From Pseudophaeomoniella oleicola (lineage: Eukaryota > Ascomycota > Eurotiomycetes > Phaeomoniellales > Phaeomoniellaceae), in assembly GCA_003868215.1 (NCBI GenBank), contig QWDQ01000016.1, positions 406,858 through 470,857 of the forward strand: a DNA stretch of 64,000 nt. The letters run 5' to 3'. The translations under genes and the position numbers were made by a program. Positions within the stretch are counted from its first letter, which is position 1. Each line of letters begins with the position of its first letter. Shown one piece after another: positions 1 through 11,302 of the stretch. Below the pieces are notes generated by a model. That model worked only from the letters and a program-made list of their open reading frames with translations, did no database searches and was not told the origin of the DNA.

Positions 1-1943
1 AATCTTCAATGATCTTCCGGCGTACTCGTTCGGAATCAAAGAACCATAGGTAGATCGTACGACTAGGCTGGCGCTGTGCCTCTCGCGGAACCTCCTGTAG
101 TTCAAGAAATCCAGCGGATTTGAGCATCGCAAGTATCTGACGAAGTTCCTTCGCCGACATCAGAGATACCTCTTGGATTGCTTTCTCCTCCAGCTTGCCT
201 TTATCCATCATGACACGGACGAGACGCAGAGCAATTTGGCCGAACCGGTCAGCGATGATAGAGAATATCAGCTGGTTTCGCAGCTGAGCAGAGAGACTCC
301 GGTAATCGACATACCAAGACGGGATAGGGCCATCATATTCGAGAGTCAGGAACTCCTCGGGTGCTTCAGCCAGGAGGTGCAGATGCTGCAAGGTCTTCTC
401 ATACTGTGATGTCTGTCCATTAAGATGAATGCCATTGGTGCGGTGGTTATTAAGACGGAAATCGTTGTCAGCATCCTCCTCAGCACTATCATGTTCAACG
501 CCTGATATATTGCCATTCTCGTCTACGTCGGTAGCATTCTCGTCATCAGAACGGTCACGGTCATAGTCTGGAGGACGTTTCCGTCGTACGATAGGCTGCT
601 GCACGGGTCCATTGGTCGTGGATTGTTTCGGTATCCAAGGTGCGACGGTACCATCAAGGTGCGTTTTCGCAGGGTCAATCTCACGTACGAGGTTATCAAC
701 ATCGAGATTCGGTGATGAATAATCCGAAGGCTCGCCGGGAGCGAGTAATGCAGCATGTGAACGGCATCGGGGTGTGAGCTGCTCAACTTGTCGGAGGGCC
801 GCTCTATAAACCTTTGCTGTTGGCCTACCAAGATGGTTCTCCGCGAAAGACACCAGTCGCTGGTTCCGCATGAGAACGGTGAATTTCTCTGGATTGGCCT
901 GAACAGTAATATCACCCTGGGCACTGGTCAGCAAGCATTCTCTCCTTAACGGCGGGTCACGTACAGCTGGGCCAAGGTCTGATTCTTCAGCTTCCTGGAC
1001 CTCACTGATCGCACCATCGACAAGCTTGGCGCGCTTCCGTGGATGCATGTCATCAGCCAAGTCAGCGCCACGTTTGACGCCGTTCACAGACCGCAAATGA
1101 AAGGTTGATCTGGGAAACGTGCTCTCTTTGCGTTTTTCGACCTCCATGTCCACGGCCCTGTCGAATTCTTCTTGCATTTTCCTTCCCTTTGAATTTACCA
1201 TGACCTGCGTTGCAGCAACGTGCCTCTCTGCCTCATCCCTAATATCCGCTTCCGAGCGAAAATGTGCGGTTCTGACTTTTCGAATGAAACCTGCCTCGGC
1301 CAGCCTCTCAAGGGCAGCCAGAAGTGTGCCCGTACCCCGCTTGCTTATGTCGCCATTGAGTCTCCCGTTTATTGGGGAAACCCCGTTAGTCTTTTGCCCA
1401 TCTGAACGACTCGGTTTATCAAACGCCGGCGAACCCACCAAGGCCCCCAGTGTAGCCAGATCCTTGACTTTTGTGTGGCCTAATTGGAAGATCTGCAGAA
1501 GAACTTCTGCTTCATATTTGCCCAGTCGATCTTCTGCTGTGCGAAGAAACCTTCCTGTCCTGACCAGGCTGTAGGCCGAGTCCAGGTTAGCAGAATAGAA
1601 TCCCTGTCCGGTCGGCGCAGTGAGATGGTGGACAAGGTTCAGGGAGACTAGAGCAGCAAGACCTTGGCGGACGTGACGTGAGGGTAGATGACACAGGCGC
1701 GCAAGTTCAAGAAGGGAAAGCCGGCTATGCTCAGTTAAGGTCGAGAAGATATGCTGAAGGAGACAACTGATCAATTCTGGATCCTTCCTGTCGCAGGTAG
1801 TTGACTGCACAGAGAGAACCTACCGAAAAGAATTCGCCATAAGCGTCCTCAATCAAAAGAGAACATATCTCTGCCACAAACTGTAGATAAGGTCAGAACC
1901 TATAATGTGAACCGCACCCAGAAGCGCCTCTTACTTGGGACAT
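1..1943 (-). CDS. RPC82: DNA-directed RNA polymerase III subunit RPC82 (RPC3/C82), 3' end outside window
   Basis: Subunit of RNA polymerase III, in the nuclear subcomplex (with C34 and C31) that helps initiate tRNA and 5S rRNA transcription. Three exons are read: 1943-1935 (only Met-Ser-Gln), 1880-1824 and 1753-1, with introns of 54 and 70 bases; all phases join. The first exons give the family's N-terminal signature (EICSLLIEDAYGEFFS then HIFSTL), followed by winged-helix segments such as LARLCHLPSRHVRQGLAAL and a basic stretch HPRKRAKL. Later come an acidic linker (DVDENGNISG..EEDADND) and the C-terminal helices (MDKGKLEEKAIQEVSLMSAK). About 606 residues are visible; the family is usually slightly longer, so only the last few tens of codons lie beyond base 1. 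It faces away from QCR2 across a shared upstream region. The 9-base first exon is inferred from splice logic. Confidence 0.9.
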
Positions 1944-2601
1944 CTTCCCTGGTTCTGAAGAGTTAGCGGCCCCTCCAGAACAGCCCGCTTTGTCACCGTG
2001 AAGAGATCATAAGGCGTGAAGATATAAGGGCCTGGTCTATCTAGACAGCGTGCATTGATAGCGCAAGAAGAGACTTCTGTGCTGAAGAAATGAAAAGGCT
2101 AGTGATCTCAGACTGTAGCATCAAAAAGTATCAGTGAATCTGCAATAATTAATATCTTTAGTTTTGGGACCCGCAATATCATCGGCGGCGGGTTGCTGAC
2201 TACAAGTATCTGACTACAAGACGGAAGGTATGCCGAAAAGATGCAAGATACTGCGAAAGACACTCACCGTCGCACCATGAAGGGAGGATGTGTATATTGG
2301 AAATTAACCAAAAGTCATTCCCAGGCATACTTCAAGGTATATCCCACAGTTTTTCATTTGACAATTAATGTTGTTGTTACGTCTATAAGGGACCGCAAGA
2401 GAGGTCATATTAATTGGCCAATCAGCGATCTCCAATTTTCGTACTTTGGTAGCTTAGTCTTTTAGTGCAATTGAACTTCCCGACAAGATCCCAATTCACG
2501 CAACAACATCTGCAAGTCCCATTCTTGCTTCAAAAGCTCTCAACTCTCCCAATCCACCACTTCACCCTTGCCTTCCCGGACTGTGTGCCGTTGTCGCAGC
2601 C
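1944..2601. promoter_or_regulatory. Shared upstream region between RPC82 and QCR2
   Basis: These 658 bases separate the divergent starts of RPC82 and QCR2. No supported gene is seen. The right part holds an inverted CCAAT pair (listed separately) and a C/T-rich leader before the QCR2 ATG. An open frame at 2465-3055 is a shadow of the first two QCR2 exons. Confidence 0.6.
2412..2425. promoter_or_regulatory. Inverted CCAAT pair, candidate HAP-complex site
   Basis: The sequence AATTGGCCAATCAG carries a CCAAT box on each strand, back to back. It lies about 180 bases upstream of the QCR2 ATG. CCAATCA is the known preferred core of the fungal CCAAT-binding (HAP) complex, which activates respiratory genes. 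The motif is seen directly; its use here is inference. A second CCAAT follows at 2432. Confidence 0.5.
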
Positions 2602-4137
2602 ATGTTGTCGCGGTCAGTGTTGGCTCAGCAGTCTACCCGGGCTCTGCGACAAGCTCAATGTACCAGCCAAGTTTCCTGTCGTGGCTTCGCAGCTGCGGCT
2701 TCAGGAAGCTTTGGATATGAGACAGGTGAAGCCAATGGGATCAAGTACGCTGCAAGAGATACTCCGCACCCTACAGCCACCCTCGCCATCGTCGCTAAGG
2801 CCGGCACACGTTACCAATCTCTACCAGGCCTTGCCGATGGACTCGAGAAATTTGCTTTCAAGGTTGGTATCACGAATGAACAGCTATCGAATCCGATGTC
2901 TGACCCTTAGCATTATAGTCCACAGCCAGACGAAGCGCAGTGCGAATCACCAGAGAGGCCGAGCTTCTGGGTGGCATCCTGAACGCCTACCATTCTCGGG
3001 AGAGCATTGTCCTCCAGACGAAGTTTTTGAAGGAGGACCTTCCCTACTTTGCTGAACTCCTTGCTGAAGTCATCTCAATGACGAAATACTCTCGTATGCA
3101 TGATACAATGGCTTATATGAACGGTGCTAATGCGACCGGCAGGATTTGAGTATGAGGATGAGGTTCACAGAGTCATCAAATTAGCACACAAGGAGCTCCT
3201 TAAGAGTACAACCGAACTTGCCTTGAATTCCGCCCATGGCGTCGCTTTCCACCGGGGCCTTGGAACGCCGACTCACCTCACATCGTCCACACCTATCACC
3301 CATTACATAACGGAAGACACTCTAAACGCATATGCTAGGAAAGCATATGCTAAGGGAAATATTGCCATTGCTGCAAACGGTACGACAAGTGAGGAATTGG
3401 GCAAATGGGTCAACGAGTTTTTCAAAGATACGTTTGAAGGTTCCGCGCTGAAGAGTGAAGCCACGAAATACTACGGAGGCGAAGAGAGAATAGCCCATGC
3501 CGGTGGCAACACCATGGTCATCGCTTTCAACGGTTCAAGCTCCTTAACCTCGGGCTCATCGTACAAGCCGGAAATCCCAGTTTTGGCGGCCCTGCTTGGT
3601 GGTCAATCAGCCATCAAGTGGTCTCCAGGATTCTCGCTGTTGTCAAAGGCTTCGGCCGAGTTCCCGGGAGCAACTGTCAAGACGACCAACGCTGCGTACT
3701 CTGATGCCGGTCTCTTTTACATCACCATCAACGGAGATGGTGAGCAAGTTGCCAAGGCCAGCAAGAGCGTTGTAGACACCTTGAAGAAGGTTGCTGCCGG
3801 AGAGATCAGCGCTGAGGACATCCAGAAAGCCAAGTCAAGCGCCAAACTTTCCGGGCTCGAGCTTGCTCAATCACCCGCCACTGGTCTTGAGGCAACTGGA
3901 TCTGGACTGCTCGTTGATGGAAAGCCGTTCCAGTTTGATGAAGCGGCCAAGAGTCTTGACAAGGTGACGGATGCACAAGTCAAATCGGTAAGTTTTTATA
4001 CATTTGTTTGTCTGTGATGGTGTCTAATGACGTTTGTGTAGGTTGCCAAGTCATTGCTTGATTCAAAGGCGACCGTCTCATCGGTGGGTGACCTCTACCT
4101 GCTACCATTCGCCGAAGAGATTGGATTGAAGGTATAA
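2602..4137 (+). CDS. QCR2: Ubiquinol-cytochrome c reductase core protein 2 (complex III)
   Basis: Core subunit on the matrix side of the mitochondrial bc1 complex. Exons 2602-2862, 2919-3093, 3143-3987 and 4042-4137 (introns 56, 49 and 54 bases) encode 458 residues, normal for fungal QCR2. The N terminus (MLSRSVLAQQSTRALRQAQ) is Arg/Ser-rich without acids, as in a matrix presequence. The body has the M16-peptidase fold of core proteins: GTRYQSLPGLADGLEKFAFK, then TREAELLGG at the place where active peptidases have HxxEH. That metal motif is absent, as expected for a structural subunit. The C-terminal part has the typical LEATGSGLLVDGKPF. It probably shares a promoter region with RPC82; the CCAAT pair upstream suggests HAP control. 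Confidence 0.92.
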
Positions 4138-4611
4138 ATTATTCTTCTTGGGTGATTTAGACTGCGCATAGGGGATATCTCGAGCAGTGTGAAGCAAGGA
4201 TAGAGGAAGAGTTGGTCCTGTACTGTAAATCAACACTTGTATCTACACATGATTTGATACTACCAGGAGTCTCCAAAAGCGTAGACTCCGTTATCATATT
4301 TCTTTCATTCAGAAATACCTAGGTCGGTATCACCTTGAGGTCATCCAAGCCTATCCACATTCTACAGGAAATGGTGCAACTGGATGGAAGGTCGCCTCTC
4401 TTTATGTGCGATTATGGCGACACTCAAAGTCTGTCTCACTGCCAAGCATCCCGGGCACCTTCATGCCTGCGATATATTACTTGCTTACCCCTGTCACTCC
4501 CTCCAATTGGCCCCTACGTAGTAGACTTCCTGAACATCTGGCCGCATAAGTTCCCATAATTACACCCAAGGTAGGTGTCGGTCTTGAGACTTGTTGGGGA
4601 ATCTCAATGGT
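4138..4611. other. Intergenic, nothing seen
   Basis: This holds the 3' region of QCR2 and the upstream region of the F-box gene. A TACGTAGTA motif sits at 4515-4523. No other structure was noticed. Confidence 0.5.
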
Positions 4612-6051
4612 ATGAGCAAGATTCACATCACTTGCGACCTCCGATTCGGCCAAGTCATCATGCCAGCTCCATTGCCCATTGAACTGATCGAGATTGTAAT
4701 TTTGTTCACAAAGAAAAGAGAATTAAAAACGTTACGTCTCACAAATAAGGCAATGTGCCATCTGGCTACACCGCTCCTGTTTGATGTTGTGTTCTTCTAC
4801 TACTCACGACCAGCAATCGCCACGTTCTTCTCGATCATCCAGCATCCCGTTCTCTCTCAACATGTACGGACTTTGTTTTGGGACGACCGGAAAGAGAACC
4901 TGGCTGTGGGTTGTCCAACGCCTGTCAGCCTCTTTGAGGACTGGGACCATATTTCAGGGCAACCAGAGCTGTGCTGTCCGCCAGCTTACACCGGAAGTCT
5001 TGCTGATATCCAGGGTTCCTATATAGCTGACTTGGATGCTTTGTCACGTGCACTTCGCGCCCTGCCGGCCCTTCGGACCATTCGATTAATTGGCGGACCA
5101 GCAACGTCCTTCGAGATGATCCGGGAAGGTTCCTTTTTCACGTCCAAATGGTGTCCGAACTGGCATCCTTCCAATCAAAGATGGCGAATGACCAAGGCTA
5201 GCGAATACGGGCCAGAATCTATTTGGAGTCTGGGAACTAATACGTGGGTTAGGGGATTCCAACGCGGATTTGCTTTGGTACTCACTGCCCTGTGCATCGA
5301 GAAGCATGCAGTCGAGGAGCTGGAGATTCTAGGGGCTGGACTTGACTACAAAAGTTTCATATGTCCGCCGTTCAATGGATTCCTTGAGGTAGTCGGTCAC
5401 CTACGTAGCCTGACCCTCACATTCGCCAATTATTCCAATGACCGAGCACCGTTGGCAAACCCTCGTCCAAATACGATGTATTACGTCTTTCGAGCCCTTA
5501 GCCGGTGTCAGAGTTTGAAAAGCCTCACACTCATGGGTCCTTTGTTCTTCCAATCTTGTAAAGGTTTCAGTCATTTGATTGTGCCGGTGTTACGGCGACT
5601 TGAAGTCTTACGCTTATATGAATGCTTCATCGGTCAATCTCATGGATTGCTTGGATTAGTACTATTCCCTGACTATATCCCGGATTTGCTCGCACAGTGT
5701 GTAGCTCTGCGCGAATTGGTCCTTGAAGAGTCGGAAGTGAATAGGAGCGAATGGCAACTGCTGTTTCAAACTGTGCAAGAATATCGCGCTACATATGAGG
5801 GAAGTTGGCCGGTAATGATAGGAGAGAACACATGGCCAGAGCTTCAATCTATTACGATCCGACATCTCATCGCACGGACAGATGCCGTAGTTGACTTCCT
5901 CGCCAGACATTCCTCGACGCTGAAGGCGGTTACACTGGATCACATTCAATTATGCGACTTTCGACATCCAAAGCATGGTAAGAGGTTTCGAGAGCGCATG
6001 AGCGAGTTCAACTTTGAGGATGCCAATTTTACTTTCACCCACGGCCCATAG
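4612..6051 (+). CDS. F-box domain protein, single exon
   Basis: Likely substrate-binding subunit of an SCF ubiquitin ligase; the target is unknown. The frame opens at TTG 4591. The first ATG is 4612 (479 residues) and a second is 4660 (463 residues, MPAPLPIELI). The second sits directly before the F-box and could be the real start. The F-box-like segment follows at once (LPIELIEIVI..RLTNKAMCHLATPLLFDVV), with the leucine, arginine and hydrophobic spacing typical of fungal F-box proteins. The rest is leucine-rich, with weak LRR-like turns such as LRSLTLTFANYS, QSLKSLTLMGPLFF and LRELVLEESEVN. No introns are needed. Fungal genomes carry many such proteins, so orthology cannot be given. Confidence 0.7.
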   Translation: MSKIHITCDLRFGQVIMPAPLPIELIEIVILFTKKRELKTLRLTNKAMCHLATPLLFDVVFFYYSRPAIATFFSIIQHPVLSQHVRTLFWDDRKENLAVGCPTPVSLFEDWDHISGQPELCCPPAYTGSLADIQGSYIADLDALSRALRALPALRTIRLIGGPATSFEMIREGSFFTSKWCPNWHPSNQRWRMTKASEYGPESIWSLGTNTWVRGFQRGFALVLTALCIEKHAVEELEILGAGLDYKSFICPPFNGFLEVVGHLRSLTLTFANYSNDRAPLANPRPNTMYYVFRALSRCQSLKSLTLMGPLFFQSCKGFSHLIVPVLRRLEVLRLYECFIGQSHGLLGLVLFPDYIPDLLAQCVALRELVLEESEVNRSEWQLLFQTVQEYRATYEGSWPVMIGENTWPELQSITIRHLIARTDAVVDFLARHSSTLKAVTLDHIQLCDFRHPKHGKRFRERMSEFNFEDANFTFTHGP

Positions 6052-6973
6052 CCTATAGCCGAAATATCTAGACCTAATCACACCTCTAGTTGGGGAGACT
6101 CTGACTCTTTCTCAGCGAAAACGGCAGCTTTTATAGCTAGTGCTATGCTTCTCGCAAACTGCAATGGACGCGAATGATATGATAACGTGGAATTTGAAAC
6201 ATCGACTTTGTATGGTATGTACCGGCATGCTCTAAGTAGTAGGCGCGGTCACTAAGACACGATACCAACATCCCACAGCACTGTAGCTCGGCATCCGGTC
6301 GAAGTAAATTGACACCAGGAGTGGTCGCAGTCTTCACATCCTCTGACATGCCCGAGACTATCACAGATTTCCATTGAGCTCACTGGTATACTCGCATACG
6401 CATACGGGTAGTCTCGGACAAGAGGTTCAACAAAGGTACAATCTATGCTGCTGTTTCTTCTGGACACGTGTATGGGGCCCCTTACAGAAGCTTTCGTCAC
6501 ACTTTCGATGCCATGAAAAGGCAACTCTCGCTCCGTATGTTACTGTATTGTGGTTGAAGATGCTCCAGGTCGATTCCGAGTTTCCTCATGTTGCCTAGGC
6601 TAATTATACTAAATTACGACGTTGACCTTATCTTATCGCAATGGTGGAGGTGGAGCTTCACTAACGTACCTCACGCGGGTGCTGAGGTGCCTGTCGAGCT
6701 GTCTCGCTGTTTAGGCGAATACCTAATGATTGATTGCAGTAGCGGGACGTACCTGATAACCTGCTTACTCCCTGGCAGCTATGTATTAGGTAAGGTACGC
6801 TCACGGTTGGGTCTGGTCCATTTGCTGTCAGAAATAAGGCAATTGCTTTTATATGTTCTCTTTCTCTTATTCAGTATTAGTATTCACTTGTGCTTTTTAC
6901 TGATATCTGTGTCTGTGGTCATACTACTTCGGATCATCTCTATTTGCACCGTAGAGACCGTGCTTGAACAGGC
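6052..6973. other. Intergenic upstream region of the amidohydrolase gene
   Basis: No supported gene. An open frame at 6588-7091 overlaps the start of the next gene in another frame and shows no family features. The last part is T-rich with several TATCT-like runs. Confidence 0.5.
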
Positions 6974-9945
6974 ATGGGATTCCTTCCAACGCCGTCATCG
7001 CCGCCGCCGCCAGGAAACCTCCAGCATGGTACACGGCGACGTAGACATGCTCTCCGACCATCGACCATCTTTGTCGTCACAATTCTTGTGATCTTCTACC
7101 TGCAATTTTCATATCTACCTCGTCGGTATTTCGATGCCGACATACCGGCCAGTGTTGTCGAGCTTCTGCAATCACACCTGGATGTTCTAGATGCAGGATT
7201 GGAAAAGTGCCAGGAAGCCCACACGCCACCTGTTGAGTATCGCTTCCCGGTGTCTTCCGTAAGAACAAATCCGAGATGGAATCCGGTGAATGGTCAAAAT
7301 ACGACGGTCATCTTGCGAAATGCGACGCTGTTTGACGGGGAGACTTTCGTCGACGGACCCATGGATATCATCTTTGAGAGAGGTAGTATTGTATCGGTGG
7401 AACTGACCACAGAGGAACCCAGTCTCGTTGTGTCCCATGGAAAGGCACTGGTTGTCGACCTCAAGGGGCAATATGTTAGTCCAGGTCTCGTAGATATGCA
7501 TTCACATCATCTTGTTGGTACTTGGCCAAGTTTGTCAGTGACATCTGAGGAAAACGAGATCAACGATGAGACAGGCCCGTTGACGCCGATGGTCCGTGCT
7601 CTAGACAGCATGCATCTTGATGATGTGGCAACGAGGTTGATTGCATCGGCAGGTGTCACGTCCTCTCTGATATTACCCGGTTCAGCGAACATTATCGGTG
7701 GCGAGGCATACCCAGTGAAAAATATCTTGAAACCGGGAAAGAACGGGGAAGAAGTCGTTGGCGAGATGTTACTAGAATACGGACTTCAGGATATCGACAG
7801 ACGGAGGTATATCAAGATGGCTTGCGGAGAGAATCCGAGCGGTCTATACAAGCACACGCGCATGGGGAATGCTTGGAAGTTTCGAGAACAGCTGGCCAAG
7901 GGCCAAGACCTGTTGAAAAAGCAAGACGCTTGGTGCTTGTCCGCTGCAGCTGCTCGGGACAGCAATGATATGGATGCCATCTCGGCGTTAGTACAGCTGT
8001 CTGCCGATGCTAAGGTAGGCTTCCCGGAAGATCTGAAACTAGAGTCTACCGTTGCGGTGTTGCGCGGTCAGATCAATGTCAACATCCATTGCTACGAACC
8101 CGAAGATTTCGAAGGCATGCTTCGTCATAGCGAAGAGTTTGGATTTCCTATCAATGCGTTTCACCACGCCTTGGACGCGTGGAAAGTACCGGAGATGATC
8201 AAGTCCAGCGGGCATAATATTACTATTGCCACATTCCAGGACTTCTCGCTTTACAAAAAGGAAAGCTATCAAGCAAATTTATATGCTGGAAAGATCCTTG
8301 CCGAACACGGCGTACCTGTGGCTTACAAGTCCGACCATTCCGTAGCAGAGACATCAGCTCAATACTTACTCTTTCAAGCTTCGGGTGCTCATGCATTTGG
8401 TCTGGCAGAGCACCTGGCTCTTCAGGCAGTCACTAGTGTACCGGCAACATCGTTGCAGCAAGGTCACCGCATCGGATACGTTCGGCCTGGTTACGATGCC
8501 GATATTGTTGTCTGGGACTCACATCCCCTCAGCGTTGGAGCAACACCGAAGCAGGTATACATCGACGGCAACCCGACTTTGGACACGGCTAAAGTGGACG
8601 AGAGTTTGCGTACCAAGGCCAGTCGTCCTCCGTCTGCTTCAGTCCCAAGAGTCCGTCCCGAGTTGGCTGAAGAAGAGCGTCACAGCACTTGTGAAAATGT
8701 AGAGATGACGAGCCAGCGCATAATCGTCACCGGAATATCCAAGTCATTCGTCCAGAAGATAGAGGCGCCATCAGCCACTGGCCCTGCATTAGACAATAAG
8801 CTCACGTTGATCTTAGATGCTGGTAGAGTCGCGTGTTTCTCCAGTGATTGTGCTTTTGATAGTGCACGCGACACAACCATCAAGCTTGAAGATGGTCATG
8901 TCTTACCTGGTCTTACTGCTTTCAGCAGTAGCCTGGGACTGGCTGAGATTGAGACCGAGGATAGTACCACTGACGGCGCCATTGATAACAGTCTCGATCC
9001 TTTGAACCCGGACAACGTGGTTTATGCGAAGTACGGTATTCATCTAGAAGGTAGGGCTTTCAGACGTGCTCAAATCGGTGGGGTGACCCGGGCTGTCACC
9101 GCACCCCTTAACGGCGATGGTGGGTTCCTCAGGGGTGTCAGCGTCGGAATCAAGACAAGTGGCAACAGGACCATCCTGGATGGAGGGATCTTCCAAGAAG
9201 ACGTCGCCCTCCATTTCAATCTCGGTCAAGACGCGAGATCTACCCGCTCTACTCCCACGATCTCTTCAGCCGTTGCAAAACTCCGCAAAATTCTGTCAGA
9301 AAACAAGGGCAAAGATACCATATATGGCAAAGCAGCTGACGGCAAGATTCCGGTGGTTGTCCATGTCACAAACCGCTATGACATATCGCAATTGATCAAG
9401 GTGAAGAAGGACCTAGGTTCAGTTAACATTGTGCTTCTGGGTGGCCACGATGCGCCTGCGGTTGCGGAAGAGCTGGCCAGTGCTGAAATTCCATTGATCT
9501 ACTTAGGTTTCTTAAGCGGTCCAGACACGTGGGAGAAAAAGGCAATGTTACCCGGACCTCCTCTCAGTAGGTCTCCCGTGGACATCTTCAGCGAAGCCAA
9601 TTTGACATTCAGTCTGGCATCCAACTCTGAGGGTATATCTTCTCCAATCCCATTGTAAATCTTCTGCCAGAGTGTTGACTGATTCACGTCTCAGGTGCTC
9701 CGATAGCCGATTCAAAGATCCACAACCTCGGGCTTCTCGCATCATGGGCTGCGAAGTATGCAGGTCTTACAGAGATGCAAGCGGTGAATCTCGTGTCACG
9801 CAATGTTGAGAAAACCCTGGGGCTGGATGAAAACACAGACTTTGTCATATACGAGGGTAACCCACTGGAGTTTGGGGCAAGCGTTGTCTTGACGGTGGAT
9901 GGAGATGACAACCGGATAGTTAATTGCTGGCCTCAGGCGATGTGA
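6974..9945 (+). CDS. Membrane-anchored amidohydrolase-superfamily protein with two tandem domains
   Basis: Two exons, 6974-9632 and 9695-9945 (62-base intron), encode 969 residues. A short N-terminal tail with an Arg-rich patch (TRRRRHALRP) precedes one hydrophobic segment (FVVTILVIFYLQFSYL, about residues 33-48), read as a type II anchor with the enzyme part outside the cytosol. The first domain has the composite-domain start (TVILRNATLFDG), the metal motif VDMHSHH, later conserved His/Asp points (FHHALDAW, AYKSDHS) and the closing strand ADIVVWDSHPLSVGA. The second half repeats this plan: VLPGLTAFSSSLGLAE where HSHH would be, and DFVIYEGNPLEFGAS as the closing strand. The second domain is therefore probably not catalytic. 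The substrate is unknown; imidazolonepropionase- or dihydroorotase-like chemistry is possible. Start chosen as the first ATG before the anchor. Confidence 0.8.
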
Positions 9946-11302
9946 CCTGTTGTTGACATTGTTTTGCAGCTATACAGACAACTAAAATATACACAATTAT
10001 GCTCTGATGAGGCTTACCCTCGTGGAGGATCATCCCGAAGACGACTTGGACGAGGCCGTTGGCTGCCAATTATTAGCTACTGTATAGATAGAGGCAGTCA
10101 AGTCTCCTCTTCTTTTCCCACGAACTTTTTCATCCATTGACCATCTACACATCTTCCTTGGATGGGCCCAAATAATCTCTCATTGTCGCCGCTCTCGTGA
10201 CTACGTAGCGTTATGCTCGTCTCCACCGCGGACCACAATTCTCCAGAGAAGATGGAGTACAAATAGCAGTTCGTGAAACCCTATCATCACGTCCACTTCA
10301 TACCACCAAACAGACAGCTATCTACCTACCGACTTACCTAGATATCAATCCTATTCCGGGAAACCCCTGTGTACAACCGACCCGTCCGTGCAAGGGGACG
10401 TCCTCCCATACAAAGGGAACCACACCCGGATGCTACATGCTGAGATGAAAGGCGGATAAAGGACCTCAACACGGAAGGAGATAATGACCCGACAAGCAGG
10501 ACACGTTGATCCCTGCTGTTCTCAGAATCGGCTTGTACGTAGTACTTTGCACCAATTCACTTGGTCAATATTCCAACGCCAGCGCCGTATCCTAAACCTA
10601 CCTCAAACTTATATGCTTTCCCGCATTAGGCATTATCCGGAGGCAAGTTCGGGGAAGCCCGCGGCTCCAGAGATACTGCTGATCCACCGGATGTCACCCA
10701 AGTCGATGTTTTCCTCTGGCCCATAGAACTTCTCCCAATCCAAATTCATAGGGACCGTTTGTGTCCTCTCGTGAGATGACACCCGCAATCCCCAGATACT
10801 GCTTTCCCCAAAGATCTTTCGCCTTACAATAGCGCCTGGAGACATCTATACCGAGATACATGGGGTAAGCAAAAGGCTTTCGTTCTCCCCGGAGCCACTA
10901 TAAGCAACCCGTGGAGAATAACCCCAGGCTTTCACACCATGCCTGGTGCTTTCTTGAAGCTCCACACCTTGAGAATGCAACTAAAGAAAGTGAGGGACGT
11001 TGAGACCCGGGCTCGTGCTTTCGGCATATTGAGATGACCAATCCCACCTCGCTCTGGCCGGTCCCAAGGAGGCACTTTTCCTCTATTCGGCGAATACGTA
11101 TGCCGCCAGAGGTAGATCATCGTCAGGTATGACATTGGTTTTCTTGGTTAGAGTCTCTTTTGTCTGAATGGTTCTGCTCTTGGTGTGCATTGATGGCCTT
11201 CAAATACTCCCTGAACTTCCCAGTTGTCTTCTCGTTATTGTCTTTTGCGGCCAACCCTCCGTCCCTGCAGCCATAAGACTTTTGCGATTTCGCGCGCCCA
11301 TC
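9946..11302. other. Long intergenic region before the hexose transporter
   Basis: These 1,357 bases hold no supported gene. TACGTA-type palindromes occur at 10201-10208 and 10536-10544, and ACCTACC/TACCTAGATA tracts near 10320-10345. The open frames here are short and without family features. It is long for an upstream region, which would suit a nutrient-controlled transporter promoter, but no specific site was identified. Confidence 0.5.

Noticed and set aside
2465-3055. 196-codon plus-strand frame over the QCR2 start
   Set aside because: It runs in another frame through the QCR2 leader, exon 1 and intron 1, and has no family features; QCR2 exons explain the region.
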